The translations under genes and the position numbers were made by a program. From positions 186,001 to 250,000 of the forward strand of contig DATGLV010000024.1 in the NCBI GenBank assembly GCA_035293945.1: DNA of 64,000 nucleotides, given 5' to 3'. Of the stretch, positions 24,717-33,678 are shown piece by piece (the stretch's first letter is position 1; each line of letters opens with the position of its first letter). A model generated the notes under the pieces. That model worked only from the letters and a program-made list of their open reading frames with translations. It was not told the origin of the DNA and ran no database searches. The DNA comes from VAZQ01 sp035293945 (GTDB taxonomy: Bacteria > Pseudomonadota > Alphaproteobacteria > Rhizobiales > Xanthobacteraceae).

Positions 24717-25769
24717 TTATCCTTTGTTCATTGCGCGCAACTTGGCCTGCGCCAGATGGGCGATCGCGGTGGGCGCATCCTCCGGAAACGGATAGACCGA
24801 GCTCACATTGATCTCGCATAGCACATAGGTGTCTTCGCCTGCGCGGGTGCGCGGCCCGTAAAGGAAATCGGCATCCCAGATCAGCGGTAGCGCTTCGGCA
24901 TCGATCTCGAGCAAGCGCTGCATCTGCGGCACCCACTCCCTCTCCATCTTGACCCGCAGCGCCTGAAATTGCGGGGCTGATGCGGGATGCATGATGCGCG
25001 GACCCGGCTGCGCCGAGGGTGCGTCCGGTCCCTCCGGCGGCGGTGGAATAAGCGCCTTGATCAACTGATGGCCAAAGCCCACCACCTTGTCCGCGCCCAG
25101 GTAGCAGCGGATCATGCCTTCGGACAGCCGCGATTGGAACGGCTGGTCGACCACGCAGCCTTCGTTTGCGAAGTACGGCTCGCAACGCGCCATCATCTCG
25201 GCGAGAGGTATCTCTTCCGGTACGGAGCCGCGCCGCGCGTGCAGCACGCGGACGACGGCGCGATCCGTGGGCGAGGGGGACAACAGCTCGACTTTCCACA
25301 CGCCTTGGCCGCCGTTGCCGCGATTCTGCTTGAGGACCCGAGGCCCCGCCGAGGCGAGTCGAGGGGGAAATTGCGAGCGCAACACGTCGGCACTCGCGTA
25401 GACATGCGTGTCGGTGCCCCAACCGAGCATTTTTGTGCGATAAAGAACTTGCTTCACGCCCATATTGAGGATGACGTCGGGATGCGCGCTGACCCAGATC
25501 CCCTTGGACGCAACCTCTCGCAACAGAGGATCAAGTAGAGATCGGGTCCATCCCTCAGAGATCGGATCGACCCAGACCAGCACGCCGTCGACCGCGAGAA
25601 GCTGCTTACGCAGCTCGTCAACCATGTCGTCTGCGTAGACAGCGGGTTGGGCTTCGATCCCCAGCCCAGATAGTGCCTGGAAGACGCGACTGAGCCGATT
25701 GTTCTGTGGCGTAACATTGAGACGCGCGTCGCGGTCTCCACGCCATAGCACTGCGATCTTGCCATCCAT
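24717..25769 (-). CDS. Cj0069-like protein, ATP-grasp-type
   Basis: This 350-residue protein starts at the ATG after GGAGGCGAGC; an ATG four codons upstream is also possible. It opens MDGKIAVLWRGDRDAR, then has WVDPISEGWTRSLLDPLLREVASKGIWVSAHPDVI, VLKQNRGNGGQGVWKVEL, QSRLSEGMIRCYLGADKVVGFGHQ and YVLCEINVSSVYPFPE. The VLKQNRGNGGQGVWKV and EINVSSV blocks match the lysine-glycine loop and metal-binding segment of ATP-grasp enzymes. I recall proteins of this shape as the Cj0069 family, function unknown. It would be an ATP-dependent ligase if active. It is monocistronic here, 76 bp from the propeller gene. Confidence 0.7.
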   Translation of the reverse strand: MDGKIAVLWRGDRDARLNVTPQNNRLSRVFQALSGLGIEAQPAVYADDMVDELRKQLLAVDGVLVWVDPISEGWTRSLLDPLLREVASKGIWVSAHPDVILNMGVKQVLYRTKMLGWGTDTHVYASADVLRSQFPPRLASAGPRVLKQNRGNGGQGVWKVELLSPSPTDRAVVRVLHARRGSVPEEIPLAEMMARCEPYFANEGCVVDQPFQSRLSEGMIRCYLGADKVVGFGHQLIKALIPPPPEGPDAPSAQPGPRIMHPASAPQFQALRVKMEREWVPQMQRLLEIDAEALPLIWDADFLYGPRTRAGEDTYVLCEINVSSVYPFPEDAPTAIAHLAQAKLRAMNKG

Positions 25770-26238
25770 GCTCGCCTCCATAGCGCAGCGAGCAGTGCTT
25801 GGATGGGTGCCCCATCTGACGGGGAGACTGCAGTGTCCCCGCACAAGATGACTACAAGAAAACGGCTCGGCTCGCAATAATTCGTGGGTCCAGGCCCAGG
25901 TTTCACATTCCGTTTATCTCCGTTCGCTGTCTTGCGGTCGGCTCCGTGACCGGCTATTTCCTTGGTCGGGGAAACGCAGGCTCCCCATCAGACGGGCTCG
26001 CCGTCCAAGCTCTGCGCAACACTCGCTCTCGCCGAGGTGATTGCGCATGGACGGGAATTTTCCTCTCAAATCGTTGTTGCAATCGCATTTCGCCGACGAT
26101 TGGAGACGCGCGCGGGCTTGCTTGGTTGCTGCACCGTCCGTCTGCCTCCCGACCATCTCAAGTTTCCACAGCGCGCGCTCCCGGGGGCGCGCGTTTGCGC
26201 GCAACAACACGGCCCGGGCCGCAAAAGGAGACAAAGTC
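25770..26238. other. Intergenic region, no gene seen
   Basis: These 469 bp lie between divergent genes and hold no supported gene. A GC-rich inverted repeat gcgcgcgc / gcgcgcg at 26171-26193 is about 45 bases upstream of the DUF1259 start and may form a hairpin. Confidence 0.4.
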
Positions 26239-27120
26239 ATGCGACGCTTGATCACGATTTGCGCGATGGCCGCATTCTGCACGGCGGCGCAAGCCCAGGA
26301 AGTCGACTGGAAGAAGGTTGATGAGGTGCTTGGACGCACTGCGGCTGTCGGCGGCGACGTCCATCGCTATGGTTTCCCGCGCACCGATCTCAACGTGACC
26401 CTCGACGGCGTCACCATCAAGCCCGCCCTGGCGCTGGGCGGTTGGGCGGCATTCAAATCGATGCACGGTGAGGTCATGGTCATGGGCGATCTCGTGCTGC
26501 TCGATACCGAGGTCAACCCGGTCATGGCGAAGATGCTGGAGAACGGCATCGACATCACGGCTGTGCACAATCACCTGCTGCGTTCGAACCCCGCGACCTT
26601 CTACATGCATATCGCGGCGCATGGTGACCCGGTGAAGCTCGCCACCGCAATCCGTACCGCCTTGGCCGAAAGCAAGACGCCGCTCGCGGCGTCGCCGGCG
26701 ACCGGAACTCCGCCCGCCGTCGACCTCGACACCGCCCAGCTCGACCAGATCATGGGCGTAACGGGAACAAACAATGGCGGCGTTTATGCGTTCGGTGTGC
26801 CGCGCCGCGACCCGATCAGCCAGGGCGGCATGGCCATTACTCCGCCTGGACCCATGGGCCTCGCCAACGGCATCAACTTCCAGCCCACCGGCGGCGGTAA
26901 GGCTGCGATAACCGGCGACTTTCTGGTGACCGGCGATGAGGTCAATCCGCTGATTCGCACACTACGGCAGAACGGCATCGAGGTGACCGCCATTCACAGC
27001 CATATGCTCGATGAGCAGCCGCGGATGATCTTCATCCACTTCTGGGCGAACGACGACGCCCTCAAGCTCGCCAGAGGCGTCCGCGCTGCGCTCGACAAGA
27101 CCGCGATCGCCAAGAACTGA
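26239..27120 (+). CDS. DUF1259 (LppY/LpqO-like) exported protein
   Basis: This 293-residue protein starts at ATG 26239 after AAAAGGAGACAAAG; 66 residues upstream in frame are non-coding. The signal peptide ends near AQA-QE. Two related halves follow. The first is GDVHRYGFPRTDLNVTLDGVTIKPALALGGWAAFKSM, with EVMVMGDLVLLDTEVNPVMAKMLENGIDITAVHNHLL. The second is GGVYAFGVPRRDPISQGGMAITPP, with ITGDFLVTGDEVNPLIRTLRQNGIEVTAIHSHMLDEQPRMIFIHFWA. This is the DUF1259 pair seen in LppY/LpqO-type proteins. The conserved HNH, HSH and E residues suggest metal binding, but the role is unknown. It is followed by chrA 56 bp later. Confidence 0.85.
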   Translation: MRRLITICAMAAFCTAAQAQEVDWKKVDEVLGRTAAVGGDVHRYGFPRTDLNVTLDGVTIKPALALGGWAAFKSMHGEVMVMGDLVLLDTEVNPVMAKMLENGIDITAVHNHLLRSNPATFYMHIAAHGDPVKLATAIRTALAESKTPLAASPATGTPPAVDLDTAQLDQIMGVTGTNNGGVYAFGVPRRDPISQGGMAITPPGPMGLANGINFQPTGGGKAAITGDFLVTGDEVNPLIRTLRQNGIEVTAIHSHMLDEQPRMIFIHFWANDDALKLARGVRAALDKTAIAKN

Positions 27121-27176
27121 TCGGGCATGTCGGGGATCCGATCGCCATTTGCGATCCGGCCCGCGCAGGACGAAGC

Positions 27177-28349
27177 ATGAGCAAGCAAATCCCCCACGGC
27201 CGGATGCGGGAACTGGTGTCCTATTTCCTTCGCCTGGGACTCATGGGTTTCGGCGGGCCGGTGGCGCTGGTCGGGCAGATGGAGCGCGACCTCGTCGCCG
27301 AGCGCAAATGGCTCAGCAAGGATCAGATGCGCGAAGCGATTGCGATCTGCCAGTCGCTTCCCGGACCGCTGGCGATTCAGGTCGGCATCTACATAGCCTA
27401 TTTGCGTGGAGGATTCTGGGGAGCCTGGGCCGGCGGTTGGGCCTTCATCCTGCCGAACTTCCTCATTGTCGCGGCGCTGGGCGCCCTCTACGTCCATTTC
27501 GGCGATCTCCAGCCCGTGACCGCCATCTTCTACGGGGTCGCTCCAGCGGTAATCGCCCTGATCCTGCATTCCTGCTCTCGCTTGGCGAGCCTTGGCATGG
27601 AGGACGCAGTGCAATGGGCGATTGCCGGTGTGTGTTTCATCGTCACCCTGATCTTGCAGGCAGAGGTAGCACTCTTGTTTATCGGCGCGGGTGCTGTCGG
27701 CATCGCCTGGTATGGCAGCATTTTCCGCCGTCCGCCTCCGGCCGCGCTGCAGATAGCCGCCGCGCCGGCGCTCGCACAGATCGCCCCGGTCGCATCGGGA
27801 TCCACATTGGGCAAGCTTCTTTTGTTTTTCCTGAAAGCGGGATCGCTGACCTTTGGCAGCGGGCTGGTGATCGTGCCATTTCTGGAGCAGGGGTTGGTGC
27901 GGCAGTTCGGCTGGCTCGACGAGCGCCAGTTCCTTATCGCGGTTGCGATCGGAATGATAAGTCCGGGGCCGGTCGTCATCACCGCGACTTTCGTCGGCTA
28001 TCTGGTCGCCGGTTTCTCGGGGGCGCTGGTTTCGACCGTCGGCATCTTCTTTCCCTCCTTCATCTTCATCCTGGTAGCGGCCCCGCTACTGGCGCGTCAC
28101 CGTGCCAATCCCAACGTCCAGGGCTTCGTGAAGGGCGCCTATGCGGCAGCGATCGGGACCATTCTGGGCGCCTCGATCCTGCTCAGCCGTATCGCCATCG
28201 GCGACTGGCTGACCGCCCTCATCGGCCTTGTATCGCTTGGCGCGCTTTTTCGATGGAAGGTGAGTAACCCACTCCTGATCGGGGCGACCGCCATTGTTGG
28301 CCTGATGGCGTTTCCGTTGCTGCAGCCCGCCTGGGTCATGGTGAGATAG
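27177..28349 (+). CDS. chrA: Chromate transporter ChrA
   Basis: This 390-residue inner membrane protein starts at the ATG after AGGACGAAG. It has two homologous CHR halves: FFLRLGLMGFGGPVALVGQM with ISLCQSLPGPLAIQVGIYIAY-type elements, then FFLKAGSLTFGSGLVIVPFLEQGLV with GMISPGPVVITATFVGYLVAG. The FGGP and FGSG motifs and the SLPGP / ISPGP loops are the family hallmarks. ChrA exports chromate (and sulfate-like oxyanions) by proton antiport. The regulator/partner gene chrB is only present as a fragment at 28793, so the locus is partly decayed, while chrA itself is complete. Confidence 0.92.
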   Translation: MSKQIPHGRMRELVSYFLRLGLMGFGGPVALVGQMERDLVAERKWLSKDQMREAIAICQSLPGPLAIQVGIYIAYLRGGFWGAWAGGWAFILPNFLIVAALGALYVHFGDLQPVTAIFYGVAPAVIALILHSCSRLASLGMEDAVQWAIAGVCFIVTLILQAEVALLFIGAGAVGIAWYGSIFRRPPPAALQIAAAPALAQIAPVASGSTLGKLLLFFLKAGSLTFGSGLVIVPFLEQGLVRQFGWLDERQFLIAVAIGMISPGPVVITATFVGYLVAGFSGALVSTVGIFFPSFIFILVAAPLLARHRANPNVQGFVKGAYAAAIGTILGASILLSRIAIGDWLTALIGLVSLGALFRWKVSNPLLIGATAIVGLMAFPLLQPAWVMVR

Positions 28350-28559
28350 ATGCTGGGATGCGCTCGCCGATTCTCAACGCCTCCCTGCGCAGCCCTTTTG
28401 ACAATCCTCTGCTGCGCGCCTGCTTCCGCGCAGCCGAGCGAGGCGCCGCTGCTGCTCGAAGCAAAGATTCCGCTAGGAGCGGTACGTGGGCGGATCGATC
28501 ACATGGCGATCGATCTCGGTCGCCATCCAGGCGTTTTGTTGCGCGCTGCCGAACGTTGA
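28350..28559 (+). pseudogene. N-terminal fragment of a YncE-like propeller gene
   Basis: A signal peptide-like start (CAALLTILCCAPASA) precedes LLLEAKIPLGAVRGRIDHMAIDL. This aligns with LELKGRIPLAKVDGRMDHVGVDL of the intact gene at 23559. The frame is then lost and stops at 28559, so only the first 55 or so residues remain. The start codon is one base after the chrA stop codon ends. It is a broken paralogue. Confidence 0.65.
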
Positions 28560-28651
28560 GGCGCCGGCATCATCATGATTATGCGTGAGCGCATGTGCAT
28601 CGCTTGAGGGCGGCGTCAGGTGTCGAGATCAGTATTGAAATACTCTGCTCC

Positions 28652-28692
28652 GGCAATTCGAGCTCGGAATCGAAGACATTCAATGTACCAAG
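28652..28692. repeat. 41-bp direct repeat, copy 1
   Basis: It begins ggcaattcgagctcggaatc and ends attcaatgtaccaag. Copy 2 at 28874 differs at two positions. The unit includes the palindrome cgagctcg. Confidence 0.85.
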
Positions 28693-28792
28693 CTGGCGGC
28701 GCGCGCGAGTGGCTCCGAGCCGGCAGCCGTCTGGGTTTACCGGCCGATCCCATGAGGCAAGGCGAACGGCTCCATTTCAACGAGGCAAACAC

Positions 28793-28873
28793 ATGAAATG
28801 GATCACCCGCTAGCGCGTCAAAGTCGATCGTGTCGCCTGTCCTTGGCTCATCAAGAAATTGGTCAATACTTCT
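28793..28873 (+). pseudogene. chrB-like fragment
   Basis: The frame reads MKWITR, an amber stop at 28811-28813, then RVKVDRVACPWLIKKLVN. K-WVTR-KVKVDRVACPWLI-RF is the start of the ChrB C-terminal domain (chromate resistance). The rest of the gene is gone, replaced by the direct-repeat segment starting 28874. It lies 440 bp after chrA, its usual neighbour. Confidence 0.7.
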
Positions 28874-28914
28874 GGCAGTTCGAGCTCGAAATCGAAGACA
28901 TTCAATGTACCAAG
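28874..28914. repeat. 41-bp direct repeat, copy 2
   Basis: It is a copy of 28652-28692 with two changes, 222 bp downstream and in the same orientation. It directly follows the broken chrB frame. Confidence 0.85.
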
Positions 28915-28929
28915 GCGGGGCTTCTGCAG

Positions 28930-29424
28930 TCACTCGCCAGTTTGGAAGTCCCCCGCCTGTGGTGGGGCGATCGGCGTGAAGAGAGCCCGGTCGGGCTTGA
29001 GATCAAGCAAAGGGGTCTCGTCCAGGCAATCCAGGCCGCGCACCAAGACGGTCGAGCCTTCTATTCCGATCAGCACGGCGATCGAGGTGCCGATCGGGTT
29101 TGGTCGCGCGGGTGATCTCAGGGAAAATGTTCCGCGGGCGCTGCCGTCGTTTGCCGGACTCTGCAGCACCAAATCCCGGCGGGACAGGTGCAGCCAATAG
29201 AGCACCTCGACACGTTCATAACATTCGAGCCCACGCAGAGCCGCCACCCAAGGTTCGAAGACTTCGATGCGACACACCGGGCCATCCGTGCGCCCTTGCC
29301 TTGGCGTGACCATGCGCGAGGTCCACGGCGTGCGAATGCGGCCGATGAATCGCACAGCAGCGTCGGCGGGCGGCGGCACGCTGACGGCGACCTCGCCGGT
29401 GCGTATCTCATTCTCGCGAACCAT
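28930..29424 (-). CDS. TrmO-like tRNA methyltransferase (TsaA family)
   Basis: This 164-residue protein starts at an ATG at 29424; 63 upstream residues in frame are not supported. The core is VRFIGRIRTPWTSRMVTPRQGR, then GPVCRIEVFEPWVAALRGLECYERVEVLYWLHLSRRDLV, FSLRSPARPNPIGTSIAVLIGIEGSTVLVRGLDCLDETPLLDLKPD. RSPARPNPIG and LD-TPLLDLKP are the TsaA/TrmO signature. TrmO methylates threonylcarbamoyl-adenosine at position 37 of certain tRNAs with SAM. Its substrate range in other homologues is wider, so the exact target is unsure. The 3' end lies next to decayed chrB. Confidence 0.82.
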   Translation of the reverse strand: MVRENEIRTGEVAVSVPPPADAAVRFIGRIRTPWTSRMVTPRQGRTDGPVCRIEVFEPWVAALRGLECYERVEVLYWLHLSRRDLVLQSPANDGSARGTFSLRSPARPNPIGTSIAVLIGIEGSTVLVRGLDCLDETPLLDLKPDRALFTPIAPPQAGDFQTGE

Positions 29425-29723
29425 GCCTGTCTCTGCGTTGTGCGTCGTTTGTGAGGGAGAATAAGCGTTCCAAGCGAGCTTCTGGACATGTGCCTCGGCA
29501 CATATGAAAGCGGAATGTTGCCCAGCGAACATACAAAGGAGAGCGGGAAAGAGTCGTGGGCGGCACGACAAATGTGGTAGCGTCCTTACGCGACCGCAGG
29601 CGGACTGTGCCAAGTTTTTTCGGCGGCATTCTATAAGACCGGCAGCATTCTATAAGACAAGTCTTGCGCCAGTCGTCGTGCGATGGACCAGACCGACAGT
29701 CCTCTTGCAGGAGGTCAGGGCCA

Positions 29724-30323
29724 ATGAGTCCTCTCATCATCACTCTGCTCGTGCTGCTCGGCGTCGGGCTGCTGCTCGCGCTGTGGCTCATGGGCATCTA
29801 CAACGGGCTGGTGGTCGCCTGGCAACGCTTCCAGAACGCCTTCGCCCAGATCGACGTGCAGCTCAAACGCCGCTACGACCTGATTCCGAACCTGGTCGAA
29901 GCCGTCAAGGGCTACATGGGCCACGAGAGGGAGACGCTCGATGCCGTCATCAAGGCCCGCAACAACGCAATGGCGGCTGAGCAGAAAGTTGCCGCCAACC
30001 TCGGCGACCCGGCGGCCATGAGAGAGCTCAACCAGAGCGAGGCCAAGCTGGGCGGCATCCTGGGCCGGCTCTTCGCCCTGTCCGAGGCGTACCCGGACCT
30101 TAAGGCCAACCAGAACATGCTCGCCCTGCAGGAGGAGCTGACCTCGACCGAGAACAAGATCGCCTTCGCCCGGCAAGCGTTCAACGACGCTGCCGCCAAC
30201 TACAACATCCGGCGCACGGTTTTCCCGGCCGTCACTGTCGCCGGTATGTTCGGGTTCAAGGAGGCGGCACTGCTCGAAACCGCAGAGACCGAGCGCGCAA
30301 AGCCCAAAGTGTCGTTCCCTTAA
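29724..30323 (+). CDS. lemA: LemA-family protein
   Basis: This 199-residue protein starts at ATG 29724, after GGAGGTCAGGGCC. It has one N-terminal transmembrane helix (residues 4-25), then the LemA core: YNGLVVAWQRFQNAFAQIDVQLKRRYDLIPNLVEAVKGYMGHERETLDAVIKARNNAM and LQEELTSTENKIAFARQAFNDAAANYNIRRTVFPAVTVAGMFGF. The family forms a helical bundle at the membrane and is often paired with an M48 protease. That is the case here, 65 bp downstream, so both are probably co-transcribed and act together in envelope stress or proteolysis (inferred). Confidence 0.92.
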   Translation: MSPLIITLLVLLGVGLLLALWLMGIYNGLVVAWQRFQNAFAQIDVQLKRRYDLIPNLVEAVKGYMGHERETLDAVIKARNNAMAAEQKVAANLGDPAAMRELNQSEAKLGGILGRLFALSEAYPDLKANQNMLALQEELTSTENKIAFARQAFNDAAANYNIRRTVFPAVTVAGMFGFKEAALLETAETERAKPKVSFP

Positions 30324-30388
30324 ACCCAGAAGCGCCACCGCTATGCGTCCCATGCTTTCGGTCCCGTGCTCCCCAAAGCCGCCCTGAC

Positions 30389-32338
30389 ATGGCCAGCAAT
30401 TTCTTCCAGCAGCAGGATTCGGCCCGACGCAAGACCGTCCAGCTGGTGATCTATTTCGTCCTGGCGATCGTGATTCTGATTGCCCTGGTGTACGGGCTGC
30501 TGCTGGCGTTCAGCATGCATGGCGTCCACGAGCCGGTGTCCTGGTGGCAGCCGGAGCTGCTCCTGCTCGCCGCAGCGGGGGTGGCGCTTGTGGTCGGCGC
30601 TGCCAGCGCGTTCAAGGTGGCCCAGCTCGCTTCCGGCGGCCAGGCCGTCGCCCTGATGATGGGCGGTGTAGAGGTGCCCGGCACGACGACCGACGAGCGC
30701 CAGAAGCGGCTGCTCAACGTCGTCGAGGAGATGGCCCTCGCCGCGGGAGTTCCGGTGCCCACCGTCTATGTTCTGGATGAGCCGGGCATCAATGCCTTCG
30801 CGGCCGGCTATGCCCCGGGCGATGCGGTGGTCGCCGTCTCCCAGGGCTGCCTCAACTACCTGACCCGCGACGAGCTGCAGGGTGTGGTGGCGCACGAGTT
30901 CAGCCACATCCTCAACGGCGACATGCGGCTCAACATCCGGCTGATCGGCCTGATCTTCGGGATCATGGCGTTGTCGATCATCGGCCGCACCCTCATGCTC
31001 ACGTCCGGCGCACGCTCGTCGGGAAGGAATGATTCTCGTGGCGGCCTGGTGCTGCTCGGTTTCGGCGTGTTTGTGCTTGGCCTGGTGGGAGCGTTGTTCG
31101 GTCGGCTGATCATGGCGGCGGTGTCTCGCCAGCGCGAGTACCTGGCCGACGCCAGCGCCGTCCAGTTCACGCGCAACCCCGACGGCATTGGCGGGGCGCT
31201 CAAGAAGATCGGCGGACTGGCCGAGGGGTCGCGCATCGACAACCCGCAGGCCGCCGAGGCCGGCCACATGTTTTTCGCCAACGCCTTCGCCGGCCGCGGG
31301 CTCGCCGGACTCCTGGCCACTCACCCGCCTCTCGTCGAGCGCATCCGCCGGCTCGATCCCCAGTTCGACGGCCAGTTCCCAGCGGTGCGGCCGGTCGCTG
31401 TCGATCGGGGAGAACGCGGAGGTCCTCGCCCCAGCGGCCTCCCACCGTTCGCCGGAAGACGGAGGTTACCGGGGCTGCCGCAGGTGCCGTTGCCGGTGTT
31501 GGGATTCGCTGACGAAGCTGCGTCCCGGGTCGGCCGCATCGATCCGGACGCAATCGGCTGCGCCCAGGCGCTTTACGACAGCATGCCCGACGTGCTCCGG
31601 GTCGCCGCCGAGGAGCCATTCAGTGCTCACGCCCTGGTGTATGCGCTTCTCCTGGACCCACGGGCAGATCTGCGAGACCTGCAGCTGACCCGGCTGAAGT
31701 CTCGAGTTGAACCGCAAGATTTCGCCGAAACCTTGCGGCTGGTCGCCCCCGTCCAGACCCTCCCGGACATGTACCGGCTGCCGCTCCTGGACCTCGCCAT
31801 GCCGGCCCTGCGGCAGATGTCGCCCCGCCAGTACCGGGATTTCCGCGCCCAGGTCGAGGCGCTCATGATGGCCGACCAGCGGCTGAGCCTGTTCGAGTAC
31901 ACCCTCCGCTGTGTGCTGCGTCGCCATCTCGATGCTCAGTTCCTTCCGCAGCATCAGAGGCATCCCGTGCACAGCTCGCCGCAAAAGCTGGCGCACCAGG
32001 TCGCGACGGTGTTGGCGCTATTGGCCTGGGAAGGCGAGGCGGAACCCGGCCGGGCCTCCCGGGCTTTCGATGCCGGCATGCGCAGCTATGTGGGCGGCGA
32101 CCACGCCCACCGTTTGCCGTCCCGCCAGGAATGCTCCCTCGCTGAATTCGACGCGGCGCTGCAAACGCTCGATCAATCCACCCCGGCCATAAAGCGGCGG
32201 ATCGTTGTCGCCTGCACGGCCTGCATCCTGGCGAACCAGCAGGTCACCGTCCGCGAAGCTGAGCTGCTCCGCGCCATCTGCGACACGCTCGACTGCCCGC
32301 TACCGCCGCTCGTCGTGGGCAAAGCGGAAGCACGATGA
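30389..32338 (+). CDS. M48-family membrane zinc metalloprotease with long C-terminal extension
   Basis: This 649-residue protein has two N-terminal transmembrane helices (20-40, 55-72) and a further pair near 183-240. The zinc site is HEFSH at residues 169-173, with the third ligand in REYLADASAVQFTR. An HtpX-type protease is about 290 residues, so roughly 300 C-terminal residues are extra. They run VLRVAAEEPFSAHALVYALLLDPRADL, LLDLAMPALRQMSP and LLRAICDTLDCPLPPLVVGK, a helical, TerB-like or tandem-repeat-like segment. The pairing with LemA suggests membrane protein quality control. Its GC-rich codon use is similar to its neighbours. Confidence 0.88.
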   Translation: MASNFFQQQDSARRKTVQLVIYFVLAIVILIALVYGLLLAFSMHGVHEPVSWWQPELLLLAAAGVALVVGAASAFKVAQLASGGQAVALMMGGVEVPGTTTDERQKRLLNVVEEMALAAGVPVPTVYVLDEPGINAFAAGYAPGDAVVAVSQGCLNYLTRDELQGVVAHEFSHILNGDMRLNIRLIGLIFGIMALSIIGRTLMLTSGARSSGRNDSRGGLVLLGFGVFVLGLVGALFGRLIMAAVSRQREYLADASAVQFTRNPDGIGGALKKIGGLAEGSRIDNPQAAEAGHMFFANAFAGRGLAGLLATHPPLVERIRRLDPQFDGQFPAVRPVAVDRGERGGPRPSGLPPFAGRRRLPGLPQVPLPVLGFADEAASRVGRIDPDAIGCAQALYDSMPDVLRVAAEEPFSAHALVYALLLDPRADLRDLQLTRLKSRVEPQDFAETLRLVAPVQTLPDMYRLPLLDLAMPALRQMSPRQYRDFRAQVEALMMADQRLSLFEYTLRCVLRRHLDAQFLPQHQRHPVHSSPQKLAHQVATVLALLAWEGEAEPGRASRAFDAGMRSYVGGDHAHRLPSRQECSLAEFDAALQTLDQSTPAIKRRIVVACTACILANQQVTVREAELLRAICDTLDCPLPPLVVGKAEAR

Positions 32339-32522
32339 GCAACATCTTCTTCAGGTACCTTCGGTGATCGACGCAGCGGCGATCATTGTGCTCATCGTCG
32401 GCCTGCCCACCTTGCCGCCGGGAACGGAGGACCTGGGCGGCAATTGAATTTGGCTCCGGCTGCCGTAGTCTGCCGATAGCCCGCAACCGGGCGCCCTCCA
32501 ACCTTCTGCTCAGATTTCTCCG

Positions 32523-33536
32523 ATGACGAATAATATTAATGTGGGCATACGGCTGCATGGCGGGCTGCACCCGCAGCGATGCTTGGAGTTGGCGAAGGCC
32601 GCGGAAGCGAGCAATCTCGCGTCTATTTGGTTTGCAGAAAATCCATTCGAGCGTGGCGTGTTGCCGGCGGCAACCGCCTGCGCGATCGGCACGGCGCGAG
32701 CGCGCATCGGGATCGGCGCGTGGAATCCCTACAATCGCCATCCCAGCCTCATCGCCATGGAGATCGGTGCCCTCGATGAGCTCGCCGAGGGCCGCATCAG
32801 CCTGGCCATCGGCTCCGGGCTTGTTTCGGCAATATCCAAGCTTGCATTGGGCGACAAGCCGCTGGCCGCACTTGCCGATACGTTTCACATCGTGCGTGGC
32901 ATGTTGCGTGGGGATGAGGTCACTTACGCCGGAAAGGTGTTCTCCGCTCGCGCGGTAAAGCTCGGGTCTCGGCCGCCGCGCCCGGACATGCCGATCCTGA
33001 TGGCGGCGCGCGGCGACAAGGCGCTGCAGCTGTGCGGGGCGATAGCCGATGGCCTTTTAATATCGAATATGTGCCCGCCGGGCTTCACGGCACGCGCTCG
33101 CGACATCGTTCTCACGGCTGCGGTCGAATCCGGCCGGGCGGCGCCGGAACGCGTCATCCGCCACGTGGTGCAATATCTGCCCTGCGTCGCCAGTCCCGAC
33201 GGCGCACAGGCGCGTGCGATGGTCAAGCGAGCACTCGCGCCGATGTTGCGTCAGTTTTGGGCCATTCCCACCGCTCGGGCGGCGATGCGTCTGGGCAATA
33301 TCCCGGAGTCTGATCTGCTCGCCGCGGTTGAGCGTGTTGCCGGCGGAGAGGCGCCGGACATCGCGCTCGACGATCGTTTCGTCGACGCCTTCGCGGTCGC
33401 AGGCTCGGCACGCGAGTGCATCGAGCAAATCGAGATCTATGCGCGCGCCGGCGTCACCGAGCTCGTGCTGACATTCGTGGGCGCCGATCCGTTGGCCGAG
33501 ATCGCTTATCTCGGCCGCGCGTTGCACCCGACCTGA
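32523..33536 (+). CDS. LLM-class flavin-dependent oxidoreductase
   Basis: This 337-residue protein has the TIM-barrel pattern of luciferase-like (F420- or FMN-using) oxidoreductases: SIWFAENPFERGVLPAATACAIGTARARIGIGAWNPYNRHPSLIAMEIGALDELAEGRISLAIGSG, then PDMPILMAARGDKALQLCGAIADGLLISNMCPPGFT. The glycine-rich IGSGL and LMAARG are diagnostic. It likely hydroxylates or oxidises a small molecule using reduced flavin or F420. It begins a run of five co-directional genes ending with an amidohydrolase, which suggests degradation of an N-acylated or heterocyclic compound. The substrate is unknown. Confidence 0.85.
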   Translation: MTNNINVGIRLHGGLHPQRCLELAKAAEASNLASIWFAENPFERGVLPAATACAIGTARARIGIGAWNPYNRHPSLIAMEIGALDELAEGRISLAIGSGLVSAISKLALGDKPLAALADTFHIVRGMLRGDEVTYAGKVFSARAVKLGSRPPRPDMPILMAARGDKALQLCGAIADGLLISNMCPPGFTARARDIVLTAAVESGRAAPERVIRHVVQYLPCVASPDGAQARAMVKRALAPMLRQFWAIPTARAAMRLGNIPESDLLAAVERVAGGEAPDIALDDRFVDAFAVAGSARECIEQIEIYARAGVTELVLTFVGADPLAEIAYLGRALHPT

Positions 33537-33678
33537 GCTGAGATGCCGAGCCCTATCTCCCGCGGCTTGAGACGCCGCCGCGACCCTGCTGCCCATCTGC
33601 TTGACGGCTGCGGGCCGTTCTTGCCAGTCTCTACCACGTGCGGCGGCAGCACCGGGTGCCGGCCGGTGATCTCGGAGA

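Noticed and set aside
28616..28933. 105-aa minus-strand ORF over the 41-bp repeats
   Set aside because: It only looks repetitive (PPWYIECLRFRAR twice) because of the DNA duplication and is antisense to the broken chrB remnant.
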